DNA from: Lineus longissimus
Lineage: Eukaryota > Nemertea > Pilidiophora > Heteronemertea > Lineidae
Reading direction: 5' to 3'
DNA: 64,000 bases
NCBI RefSeq assembly: GCF_910592395.1
Contig: NC_088317.1
Coordinates: 8,496,001 to 8,560,000 of the forward strand
Shown here: positions 11,157 to 21,765 of the stretch, piece by piece
Position numbering within the stretch: the first letter of the stretch is position 1
How the letters are laid out: every line of letters begins with the position of its first letter
Notes under the pieces: generated by a model
Database searches by the model: none
What the model was told of the DNA's origin: nothing
The model's input: the letters and a program-made list of their open reading frames with translations, nothing else
Position numbers and translations under genes: made by a program

Positions 11157-11623
11157 TGGAAGAGCAAGTTATCAATAAAATATTAGAAATCAAACTGACT
11201 TGAACTTCAGACCTGGAGGAAGAAACTGAGGTGAACAGAATGAAGTTGAACACGATTGTAAATAACAAGTCGGAGTCAGTGTTGAAAAAAATGAAACCAA
11301 AAGCCGTTGAGAAGGTGTGGGTTGAATATGAGAATCGGTATAACGCTTGTGTATCCGACGATCTAATTTCAAATATGCTTTACGGTTATTCCAAGTTTAT
11401 GAAATGGTTGATGCCAGATAGCATTGACCAAGAGAAATTGTGTGTTAAACTGAAAGAAAATTTTATGGTCAATGCAGAGATCAAGAAGCAGTTGGGTCGT
11501 TTGGGTATGATGGTACATTCACCATGTACATTCACATGTACTTTGTGTTCAAGAAGCTTTTCCTCTGATTATCATCACTACTCCTTTCGTATTTTTGGAG
11601 GAGCGTCTCAAAGTCAAACATAA
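11157..11623 (+). pseudogene. Unrecognised Maverick-associated protein
   Basis: It starts with the same MEEQVIN leader as the upstream ORF, hits a stop after about 14 codons, then stays open 11231-11623. The body is charged and helical-looking, with KAVEKVWVEYENRYNACVSD and YSKFMKWLMPDSID. No membrane segment is evident. I do not recognise the family. The reading beyond about 11520 (TCTLCSRSF onward) looks unrelated and may be read-through. Confidence 0.35.
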
Positions 11624-11964
11624 TATCGTCACGTGTACTATGGGATACATTAACTGCAAATTCATCCAAACAATACATTCCAAATTCTGAAATACTTAGA
11701 CCTGCTATAGTTGTTTTGTCTTCGACGACTACAATGTCGACAAAATAATTTGTCTGAAGAACTTGTGAGCAATCTAAACATATAATTCTACCATGTTCAT
11801 CAGTTTATTTAATTTGATGAAGACATATATTTTCTTGGGGTTGTGGTGGATATTCTTCTTTGAGAAATTCCTCATACAATTCTCTTGGTATTTCTATATT
11901 TTTGAATATAGTGACTTTGATGAACAAAAAAGTGACAAAGATTGTAAAAGTTATTTTGTTCTTA

Positions 11965-12530
11965 GGACGCTTTATATTTGGGCTAATCTTGATTGAACTT
12001 TGACAAACTGATTATTAGGTCAGTGACTACATGAATATATGAGCAGTTTTTGCAGTGAAATGTCTCATCTTATAAAAAATGAGGGTTTTTAAGGACTACC
12101 TTTGCATAAATCTACAAAATACATTGTATAGTGTAAACAAGCTTCATTCTAAACAATTCTTCATGTGTCACCCCAGGAAGAGATTAAGTGTTAGTATATT
12201 AGTTAACTGTCAGGTTGATAACATGGATTGCCTGAACAAGAATACATATGCTATTTTGCCTAGATGGCATTTATCATTGTAGAAAAAAATGGTTTTACAA
12301 ACCCTACTTTCACAAAGAAACCTCAAAAACTAGTGAAATGTCACAAACGTTATTCTGTGTTCACTTTTTGTTGCTAATTTTTGGGCTAATTTTGTTCAAA
12401 CTTTGACTAACTGATGATTGTGTCTGTGTGTACATGAATATATGAGCAATTATAGTAGTGAAATGTTTCATTTTGCAAAAAAAGAGGATTCGTGAACATT
12501 CTCTTTGCATAATCTACAAATGGAGAGCTA
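11965..12530. repeat. Two diverged direct copies of a 150-bp repeat
   Basis: Copies at about 11970-12120 and 12378-12525 share GGGCTAAT, GAACTTTGAC or CAAACTTTGAC, CTACATGAATATATGAGCA or GTACATGAATATATGAGCA, GTGAAATGT, and TTTGCATAA followed by ATCTACAAA. Divergence is about 15-20 percent by eye. No coding content is evident. The intervening 250 bp has a 67-codon frame (12079-12282) with no motif. Confidence 0.7.
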
Positions 12531-12887
12531 TAAAAGTAAAATAGGACATTCCTCTTTCACTGACATTCCCCTTTCATGTTCATGGAGTCCTGACAAGCCG
12601 TCCTGACAAGCCGTTCTACAATAAAGCGCAACCAACGGACATTGTAATGTAGTCAACATAGCAACACATAGTTGACATGTGACCCTCTTTTCGAATATCG
12701 ATTACATTTAACTTTGGATTAGATTCATGAGGATAAGCCTTCTCAGTAAAATCCACTATTCCAGAACATTTCAAATTCCATTTAAATCATCAATACTGTA
12801 AATTTTACAAATAATTTTAATTTCACATTTTATAAATATTGTGCACTATATACTGTAGAACGGAAACATTTCGCGTGCAGAATATTT

Positions 12888-15800
12888 TTGATATGATATG
12901 ATATGATATGAAATTAACTTTTATATAGCGCCTTTCCCACTGCATACAATGTTCAAAAGCGCTCATCACACTCCAAAATGTTCTTGGAATAGAACAGTTT
13001 TCAAGTTCTTTTTGAAAGTGTTCGAGTCAATTTCTTTCCTCAAGTCATGAGCTAGCGCGTTCCACATTCGAGGGGCATGCACTGAGAATGCCCTTGCCCC
13101 AAATGTTACTAGCCTGAATTGACGCTCAATGAGAAGATGCTGTGTCTCAGAACAGAGTGATCGGGTGGTAGTGTACGGGCAAATGAGTTCGTTGATGCAG
13201 AGAGGCGCCAGGCCGTTCACAGCCTTGAATGTGAACACCATCAATTTAAACTCAATCCGTTTCCGAACTGGCAACCAGTGTAGTTGCATCAGGATCGGGG
13301 TAATGTGTTCCCATGATTTAGTCCTGGTGACCAAACGCGCAGGACGGTTCTGAATAAGTTGCAATCTATCCAGTGACGATTCAGCGATTCCCGCAAGGGT
13401 ACTATTTCAATAGTCGAGTCTGGTTAGAACCAGAGCTTGGGTGAGAAGTTTAGTTGCATCCTTTGTGAGCAGCTTTCTCACGATCCCAATGTTACGGAGG
13501 TGGAAGGAGACAGAACTAACAACACTCCTCACATGAGCATCCATAGACAATGCAGAGTCGAATAGAACACCAAGGTTTCTTATTGGCACTTTTGACAGTA
13601 TAATGACGTTGCCAGCGACATTTATGGACTGTAAGTCCAATTTCTGAAGCGCCTGACGCGTACCAAACAATGATGCTTCTGTTTTGTCAGCGTTTCCCTT
13701 GAGCAAATTGTCGTGGAACCACTCATGGATTGCAGTCAACCTTTCCTCTAGCACACAGCACTGACTTCGGATATTAGCACTTATAAGCACATGGAGAGCC
13801 ATATAGACTTGCTTATCATCTGCAAAACCATGCCGTTCGGCAGGGCTCCCCTTTAGTAGTTCTCCAAGTGGGAGAATGTAAATTAGGAACAGTAACGGCC
13901 CGAGAACAGACCTCTGCGGGACACCGTAACGAAACACCTTTGCCGCTGATTTGCTGCCATTAATCACAACATGTTGGACCCGTCCCGAAAGATACGATCG
14001 AAACCATTCCAATGCTGTTCCTCGAATTCCAAGGAGATCATGCATTCAGGTGAGTAATATTTCATGGTCGACCGTGTCGAAGGCCGCACTGAGGTCCAAT
14101 ATGACGAGGATGGCAGCACCATGATCGTCGACCATACAGCGAATGTCGTTTTGTATGCGAAGGAGAGCGGTCTCGGTACTGTGACCCACCTTATACGCAG
14201 ATTGGAAGACGTCGTGGAGGTTATGAGAGGTCATATAAGCATTGATGCGCGCAGCAACAACCCTTTCCAAGACCTTGGAGATGAATGAGAGGTTGCTCAC
14301 TGGTCTGAAATTCTTTAAGACTTCAGGGTCGAGACTCGTCTTCTTGATCAAGGGTGTCACCAATGCTTGCTTCAGTATGTCTGGCACTGTTCCTTCCTCT
14401 ATTGATCTGTTCACAATCACCTTGATAATCGGTGGTATGGCTGCAATGGACGATTTGAGTAACCAAGTGGGTATGGGGTCAAGGTTGCTGGACTTCGTTG
14501 GTGAGCGGCTGATGACCTTCATCAGTTCCTCATCGTTCACAGGCTGGAGCGTATCCATAGAACACTGCAATGCAGTAGCCGTTTGTATTGGGTGCTCAGC
14601 TCTGACTCGATTGTCAGAGAGACCATCACGAATCTTTTTCACCTTATCATCGAAGAATTCGGCAAACCTCTCCGCGAGATCTTCGGCATTATCATGTTTT
14701 GGTAGCTTTGCAACTTTGTCCTTCAGTAAGATGTCGTTGAAAACTCGTTGCAGTGCCTTGCCATCGGATCCGGCCTCGAGTATCTTGTCGTTAAAGTACT
14801 TTGCCTTCGTCTGACGGAGAAGCTCATTGTAGCGAGTCTTGGCTTCACGGAACATATCCATATGTACGACAAGTTTGCTCCGCTGCCAGCGACGTTCAGC
14901 AGATCGCTTTGCTAATTTGGCATGATACAGATCACTGGTATACCAGGGATGTGACGGTCTGATTGTGACTGCCCTTTTCCTCTCAGGAGCATGTCTGTCC
15001 AACACTGTTCGAAGAGAGCTGTTATACTGCTCGCAAACTGTCGACAATGGCATATCGTTCGGTAAGGTCTCTAGCGAAGAAGCAATATCATGTTCGACGG
15101 CCACAGGATCAACTGTACTAAGTTTTCTAGTGTAAACGCTCACACGCAATGGTAATGGTTTAGGGTGAGAGAGCTTTCCTACGAAAAGGTGATGATCGGA
15201 AATCATGGTCGCACTGTTTCAAATCCTTGATCATCCCACACTGGCTCATGGTAACTGCAACATCCAGGGTATGACCTGATTTGTGAGTCGGAAAAGTCAC
15301 ATGTTGCTTAAGGTTGAATGAGTCCAAGAGTTCACTGAAACGGCGGCCGTCAGGCTCATCTGGGATGTCGAGATGAAAGTTTACATCACCAACGAGAAGT
15401 AAGTCACCCGCACATGACGTGAGATCCAGCAGCCATAGTGAGAATTCTGAGAAAAACTGAGCAGTTTTCAACTTGTTCTTTCGAGAAGGAGGGGCCTATA
15501 TACGTACTATCACCACGCACAGAACATGTGACCCTAAGTCAAAGTTAATACTGCATGCTTCAAAATTGTCCATTGTATGACGTGAAGCCTGTTTTGACAC
15601 CACCAATGACTCCTTGTGAAGTATTCCTACACCGCCATATCCAACGTTACCAGGGCGTGGGAAATGCACAAATTTGTATCCTGGAGGGGTGAGTAACTTC
15701 AAATAGAGCATGTCCTTTTCTAGTGATGTCACCGACGTTTCCGTTAAGCAAAGTAGGTCCATTTCATGCTCACCAACAGCATCCTGGATTTGGTCACCTT

Positions 15801-16040
15801 TTTCCCGGACTGATTGTGCATTTAGAACACCAAAGGTTAATCCTGCAAGCACATACTTTTTTCCTGAACCTCTCGATTTCCGCCTGGTCGATTGCCTTTT
15901 ATAAATGTTCAAAGACCTTAGCACCACTTCCAAGTCCTTCGAAATCAACGATTGCCATTTCCTGTAATCCAACATGGATTTCCGGCTGAATGATTGTCCC
16001 TCGGAATGTGCCATTTATACTCCTCCATGTAATTTGACAC
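12888..16040 (-). mobile_element. CR1/L2-like LINE, nearly complete
   Basis: On the minus strand the element encodes an apurinic-type endonuclease (from about 16014, with FGVLNAQSVREKGDQI, CLTET, GGVGILHK, LLVGDVNFHLD and SDHHLF) and then a reverse transcriptase with LVILDLSAAFDTVDHEILL, VPQRSVLGPLLF and FADDKQVY. The C-terminus has LHWLPVRKRIEFK and WNALAHDLR, typical of CR1/L2 proteins. Only three lesions are visible: a TAG at about 15496, a one-base frameshift near 15200, and a TGA at about 14046. The FADD box replaces the usual YADD, and a G-to-R change sits in VPQ-R-SVLG. The 3' end is a (GATAT)n tail at 12890-12910. The 5' end is not fixed and may reach 16680. Confidence 0.88.
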
Positions 16041-17367
16041 AGCAATGAAGTCAATGCACTGTGCTGTACATTAACTATGCGAATGTACAAAAACTTGTCT
16101 CCACTAGGCTATGAGAGCTGGACACAAAAACTAAAAAAACTCCAAAAATCAAGCGTGATAGCAACTTGATTGATCCAATGATGGTTATAAGTCCAGGCAC
16201 CACTCATGAACAAGTACACATGCCCCGAAAGCCGAACATGCTGCGGAAAGACACGAAAAAAATTGACTTCATCTGAGGTGTGCGGAGGAGCAGCAGTACT
16301 GCGCTCACTCAGTAGTCCATTTTTGCGAATTTGCCGAGTAGGTCAGGCCACGAAAATACTCTGCCGCGAAAATATCTTGCTTTTTCCTTGCAATCCATGT
16401 CATTGTTGCCATGTTTCCACAGATGCACTGCATACAGCTTGGCCCAACGTGTATACCCCGCAAAATTAGCACTTGTCATAACTACAACTAACATACACAC
16501 ATTTTACTTGATTATTGCTCAGATTAAGTACGGGACAAGTACAACTGCACACGGCTACTGAACACGTTTGAGTGATCAGTCTACGACTTGCGACTTGCTC
16601 GAGGCGGGAGTATGCTAAGTCATCGGCAAAGCCGCGGTGCTTCATCAAACGATGAGAACCAGGCGAGATCGACAAAAATGCCTTATTTATATAGCTATAA
16701 AATCATTATTCTTCAGTCAATTTATAAGTTTAAAAGCTATTTGTGATAGATATATTTTTGCTGGCTATCTGTCTCTTTCCAAGACGTGATGCTGCACAAT
16801 ATTTAATCTTTTATTTCTTTAGTGGGGAGAAAATATTCCCGAGATACACAAACTGAACGGCTAAACCCTCATAATCCCGAGGCAATATTAATAAAATGGA
16901 CCCGCCAAAGGGGCTAAAACGTGGGGGGGGGTCCATACGGAAAAATAATCAAGGGCAGAAAAACGTCATGTTGCTTTTCCTCAAAAATGCATCGAGTTAT
17001 GAAGTTACATGCATCCTTTCTGAAAGCCAAACCAGTCTAATTTTGCCAACAAGATTTATACAAAACAACTATCTGATTTTTTGCAGCTGAAGGGGTTTCA
17101 AAGCCAAACACAATCAGTTGGGTGTAGTCTGATACCTCAGAAATCCCACTCGTGTGAGTTTGTGTTCAGAACATGAAGGTGTAATGTGGCAGTTGCAAGG
17201 AGGAGCTCCAAAAGTGTAACTTATGTTAATAACAATCATTTATTAGGTATGCATGCTGAAACCTATTTTTATGAGTCTTACAAATAATTGCATCAAGTGA
17301 AACTTAAAGTACTAAGCAGCTGTTTTTGTTTTCTTAATTAAGTTTTCATATCATCTATCATCTCCAG
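16041..17367. other. gene-free stretch
   Basis: The first 600 bp could be the untranslated 5' part of the adjacent minus-strand LINE. Nothing else recognised. A short G-run is at 16923-16931. The last bases form a pyrimidine-rich run ending CATCTCCAG, the acceptor of the lectin exon. Confidence 0.4.
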
Positions 17368-17524
17368 GGACAGTTTCCATGGTTATTCCATCCGGGGCAG
17401 CCGGACAATGCCAAGGGTCAGGAGCGATGTGGCATCATCAACATTGCTCTGAAAGCCAAGCAGGAAACTTGGGAGGATTACAACTGTGATTCAAAGACAT
17501 ATTACATCTGCAAGCAAGAGGCTG
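17368..17524 (+). CDS. Isolated exon of a C-type lectin domain protein
   Basis: A good acceptor (CATCTCCAG) precedes 17368 and a donor (GGTAAGG) follows 17524. The single open phase reads the C-terminal half of a C-type lectin-like domain: GQFPWLFHPGQPDNAKGQER, then C-G-I-I-N, then TWEDYNCDSKTYYICKQ. The QPD triplet followed by N is the galactose-type ligand-binding version of EPN. WEDYNC supplies the WND-like calcium-site motif (here W-E-D), and the final cysteine before K-Q closes the conserved disulphide. Phase is 0 at the acceptor and 1 at the donor. No partner exons are visible within several kilobases. Either they lie outside this window or this is a relic. It is the only recognisable host-type coding sequence. 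Confidence 0.75.
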
Positions 17525-17703
17525 GTAAGGAGAAACACAATTTAATTGTGTAATGGTCTAAATGTATTGACGCTGTCTCTTAACCTGCGCCTGCAACATA
17601 ATGCTCGATTGAATAATAAAATGAAACGGCCAAGGGCCATTGTACTCATCGTATATATATTTGGTAGTAGGAAATCATGCTGGTTAAGAAACATGCTACA
17701 TGT

Positions 17704-18501
17704 GCAGTCTTTCCAGAAAGTAAATGTCCACAGTTTTTTTTAGATATCACAGAGATAAAATAAGATATTTGAATGCGGTTTTCAGCAGAGTATGGTTTAT
17801 TTAGTTGGTAATATATATGTTGTGTTTGATGCACCTAATTCCAGTCCCTCATAATGAAACAAACATTTCTAAAAATCCAAAAATCCAAAAATCACCTTTT
17901 TTAATTATTGTTTTTGAGCCCATGAACTGTGCTTTGTGACCATAATTTGTTGGCACCTGCAATTCCATATAGTGCGTTCGATAGTCATGACAAAGGCACA
18001 TTTTTGCTTAGGATTATTTTGTCATTTTTTTAATCTGTTCCATGACCTTTGATAAAGACCCCCAATCCTTCATGTATCAGCCGAGTTGGCCATAAAGACC
18101 CTGACTGACTGCATTGCTGACTATGAGGGGTGTTCTCGAAGGTCACCAGCTGTCGGAAAAAAATAAATCGCCTGTAGCAAGCTAAATTTAATCTTCAAAA
18201 TGAAAGAATTTAGCAGGAATTATCTAGTAATGAAAGCAAAATAACACATTTGTTGCATCATAGTTCACCGGTACATTGTGAAAAAGAATGAAAATAATTC
18301 CTTTTTTTAAAGTTACTCTTTGGACATTTTAAAAATTGCCTGTTACATAATGACGAGACAGGAGTAGCTGGGTCCAAATACGTCAGCTATATGACCAACT
18401 AGATATACCATTCTTTGCTCAAAACCGCATTCAACTAACTTATTCTAACTATGTGATATTTAAAAAAAAACTGCGGACATATACTTTCTGGAAGTACGGT
18501 A
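17704..18501. mobile_element. Tc1/mariner-like MITE with about 120-bp inverted repeats
   Basis: The left arm begins CAGTCTTTCCAGAAAGTAAA and contains TTGAATGCGGTTTTCAGCA and TTAGTTGGT. The right arm (about 18385-18501) carries their reverse complements, with TTTCTGGAAGTACGGTA at the end. The arms are about 80 percent matched. The interior has no transposase. The terminal sequence resembles the other element at 29950-30765, so both may come from the same broad family. A TA duplication is plausible but not clean. Confidence 0.7.
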
Positions 18502-18885
18502 CATGTATATAGGTCAAATCCAAATCAGTATGAATCACATATGAAACAATATCCGCCGTGTTGGGTTCCAGGTTACTTCTGGGTTACCAAGATCTGAAGA
18601 ATTAGACTAGGTTTATTTAAGTAACATATCCATATTTATTCCCTGTTCTCAGACGCTTACAACAACTTTTTGATTAAGATCTCACTCATTTGGATTCCTA
18701 TTTTACTTTGCTCAAAATTTCCACAAAAAGAATAAATCAAATGGCCGCAATCAAATCGGCTCATTTAGACATCCGGTAGACAATAATCTCGAAATTCATT
18801 TAACCAATTTCCCTATTTTCTAACCGAAAATCAAAGCCATCAACCCTCGCTGGACATAAGTTGGACACGTTTCTCGAGGATTATA

Positions 18886-19110
18886 ATGTCCGGCCATGCG
18901 GACTTGATTGGAACAAATGACTATCACCCGGAGTGGACATCCAAAATTTTCAATTGTCAGCAATTCAAATTAACAAATAACCTGATTCACGATACTAATT
19001 TGAAAGGAGACTGGGTCGCTAAAACGATTGCCGAAATTTTACAATCATGCGATTATTGCGTGCCTCCCATGTACGTGCCGTCGCATAATAAAATCGGTAC
19101 TAAACTACCA
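18886..19110 (+). CDS. Possible first exon of an unidentified gene
   Basis: An ATG at 18886 opens a 75-codon frame reading MSGHADLIGTNDYHPEWTSK and, at the end, VPSHNKIGTKLP. The frame is immediately followed by GTAAGTGAAC, a strong splice donor at 19111. Composition is protein-like (mixed, with paired Cys-x2-Cys in SCDYC). I do not recognise the family. Without a matching acceptor or a second exon this stays tentative; it could be part of a mobile element. Confidence 0.3.
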
Positions 19111-19194
19111 GTAAGTGAACATGCATCAAGAATAAAAAATGAGAACAAAATAAGGAAATAAAGAAATATACCATTGGCCTGTACTTCACACATT

Positions 19195-19665
19195 GACCGA
19201 AATTCAATGTCGGAGGTTAACAGACATAGAATGTCATGTTTACCAAGTTTCATTTTTTTGGGTATAGGTGGTTAAGAATGAGCCATTGTTACACTCAAAC
19301 GGCCAATTGTAGCCATTCGACCTTGAAAAGTCAATCAAAAACTCATCAGACATGTGATGAATTGTTGCTTGGAGTACCTACCATGAAAATATTATCGAAA
19401 ACGATTCACAAATAAGCAAGATATTGAACTTTCTTTCCTTTTCGATTTCGGCCCCCTGGTGGCCAAGTTGAGAATCAGATCAAACCGAAATTCGACATCG
19501 GATGGTATCTGACGTATGGGATGATGTGTCCGCCATGTTTGAAGTTCATAGGTTAAGTGGTTAAGAAACGTACCGTAGTTACACTAAAATGGCCAATTTA
19601 TGCCAATTGAGCTATGTGACCTAGAAAGTATTGGTCAACATTTTAGCTCCACCCTCATGGTTCTG
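19195..19665. repeat. Two diverged direct copies of a 150-bp intergenic repeat
   Basis: Both copies contain ACCGAAATTC, a GTTAAG-containing stretch, a TTACACT(C/A)AAA(C/A)GGCCAATT block, and a short motif before a GACCTTGAAA or GACCTAGAAA element. They start near 19198 and 19486. No coding capacity. Confidence 0.6.
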
Positions 19666-20307
19666 GTGAAACAACCAATACCTCCAATTCGATATCCATT
19701 CCTTAAACAAAATTCAGCAAAGAGTATGACGTGACGTTGTGATGGAGCTTATGATTATTGCATCACGGATTGTATGTGAGCTCGTGCGGTTATTCTTTTA
19801 AACTTTCTCGAACCTTTTTTGGGCTTCGCAGTGAAGCTGTCGTTTGTACGATGAAGCCTTTAGTACTGGACTACTTCTCGAAATCGGGTGAAATTATTTC
19901 AACAAGCTGTTCAACAAAGAAGTTGTTCGTTGCTGCGCGCGCATACTAGTGGCAAAGGAGCACGAGCCGATTTTGTCATGATCGACAGCCGTCGACATGA
20001 GCGGACGAAAAAGTGCTTTGGTAATTCAGAATATTTCAAAAATATATTGTGGTTGTAAACGATCTTTATGTTTTATAGTGAAACTTTGATATGATTTTGT
20101 CATATATGCTGATGTAAGCTACAAAAAAAGTGCATTTGAAAATGCAGCTGTTCGGTGGTTAACGGTGCAATAATATTGTATATCATGGCAATGTCTCGGA
20201 CAGCGGCCATCTTATTTCTCGATTTGATTTGTGCCAGTTAATGACAAATATTTATCAGACATATTCGAATGGTTCTGGGGATTAACATAGCTTCACTGGA
20301 GACTTCT

Positions 20308-20600
20308 TTTTGGCTCACCTCGTGAGGGGAGCCTTTGCAATCATGTGGTGTCCGTCGTCAGTCGGCACCGTCGTTGTCCGTCATCCGTCGGCGTCCGTTA
20401 ACAGGGTGCGTTTTGTAACTGCTAAAGCTTCTAACCTAAAACTTTGTATATATGTCCTCCTTGTTGAAATCTCCTCACATACCAATTTTGGTCTGATCTC
20501 ATTCTCTAGTAGGCCACTAGAGGGCACAATGTGAAAACAGAAAATGGCTTTTAATTGACCTACTTTTCAAGGTCAGAGAGGTCAAAGTTCGCTAAATCTC
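20308..20600 (+). repeat. GAGCC-hairpin dispersed repeat
   Basis: It starts with a short hairpin (GGCTCACCTCGTGAGGGGAG followed by CC) and continues with CTTTGCAATC, GTGTCCGTCGTC, repeated CGTC units and GTCCGTTAACA. I recognise this layout as a widespread non-coding repeat of marine invertebrates, especially molluscs and related phyla. That is from general knowledge and needs a repeat-library search. No coding function. Confidence 0.5.
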
Positions 20601-21424
20601 TGATAGGTGGCACGTTTCATGATCGTGTAATTTGAATTTGAATTTCACTAACGCCAGATGACATATCTTCCTGCCCGCATGGCACGGATGGTATCCCTGC
20701 GCATACATGGCTGCCCATTTAGAATATTTTTTTCCTGGAGAGGACAGGTTTAATATATCTACAAAAGTATTCAAGATGCCGAAAAAAATATCACAAGCTG
20801 GTTTTATTCAGCATCAATTGAGAGTTAGTAAAGCTTTCTGGGTGATTATCTTTCTTTGATTTTTTGTATTTCCTCGAAATAAATGATAGAAATCAGCGAA
20901 GTTTTTAGCGAAATTTGAACTGAGGATATCATCACTTTGACAGCAGCTGGCAAAAAAATGACAAATAACAGGGACAATGATAATTTGATTCATCAGGTAT
21001 GTTTGTTTTCTTTAATATTTAGATCATTGCTTGAACTCTGGCCTGATTGGATAAATACATGTAGGTTTTTAGACAAGCTTGTTAACTGGTAGTTCACGAC
21101 CCGGGTTAACATGTTACATGAGATTGCATGAGTTGGCCACCCGGATTCGATGTTCTTGTATCTATTTTCATATTCTACCTCATTCATCAACTCTTTTTTT
21201 TCGCCATATGTGTACATGTAGCTGTGAAGCGAAATGATTTCGGGAACTGATTTCATTTACTCTTTTATCGATGGTTATGAGATATTTTGTATCTAATGTA
21301 GATATAAGTACTTCTCCCGCTGCAACTTTTCTCTTTTCAGTGATGAATAATCAATTCGAACTACTTTTTCGTTGATTTCTGGGAATTATTGTTTCATTTC
21401 CCAATGCTCTGCAGAGCCTCGTGT
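20601..21424. other. gene-free stretch
   Basis: Nothing recognised. Several short chance frames on both strands. Confidence 0.4.
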
Positions 21425-21600
21425 TGTGGAATTCTATTGACTATTGTGGGACCAGTTCAATTTATGCATTGTGGTGAAGTGTTTGTTGGTTTATGTAATG
21501 TCATGATGTGTGCCCAATTGGGCTGTGTGTTGGCAAATAAATCAGACTGGTATATAGAACCAATGTGTTCTGATGTGTTTCTTGAAGCTGGAGAATTTCA
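21425..21600 (+). mobile_element. BEL/Pao 5' LTR
   Basis: It begins TGTGGAATTCTATTG and ends TTCA, so it has TG...CA termini (176 bp), with a plus-strand AATAAA at about 21537. It is matched over 120 bp by 25997-26115. It is followed after two bases by a primer-binding-site-like sequence. Its orientation is plus, opposite to the coding body that follows. Confidence 0.75.
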
Positions 21601-21602
21601 AA

Positions 21603-21619
21603 TGGTGCCGTGACCTGGG
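21603..21619 (+). promoter_or_regulatory. Retrotransposon primer-binding site
   Basis: TGGTGCCGTGACCTGGG begins two bases after the 5' LTR end. TGGTGCCGTGACC-type sequences are usual tRNA primer-binding sites in LTR elements. Its presence fixes this LTR as the 5' one in plus orientation. Confidence 0.6.
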
Positions 21620-21765
21620 CCTGGTTTCACAAAGAATCTTAAGTTTTAAACTTAAGATATGATTTTTTTGCTAAGCTAAGCAAAAACTTAAGTGCGAATC
21701 ACAAAGGATCTTAGCACAATCTTAGTTTACTTTTTGCGTTCTGACTTAAGTCACGTAAAATCCGC
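21615..21765. repeat. Short palindromic repeat (MITE-like)
   Basis: The stretch reads GCCTGGTTTCACAAAG, then a near-perfect palindrome CTTAAGTTTTAAACTTAAG, then GCTAAGCTAAGC, and a second ATCACAAAGGATCTTAG. The TTCACAAAG-with-CTTAAG pattern is common in dispersed deuterostome and other invertebrate repeats. It lies at the left inversion junction of the BEL/Pao element. Confidence 0.5.

Noticed and set aside
14064-14814. Plus-strand frames of 74 and 190 codons
   Set aside because: Antisense shadows of the minus-strand LINE reverse transcriptase.
16309-16675. Overlapping short frames upstream of the LINE
   Set aside because: No motif on either strand; likely LINE 5' untranslated region or intergenic sequence.
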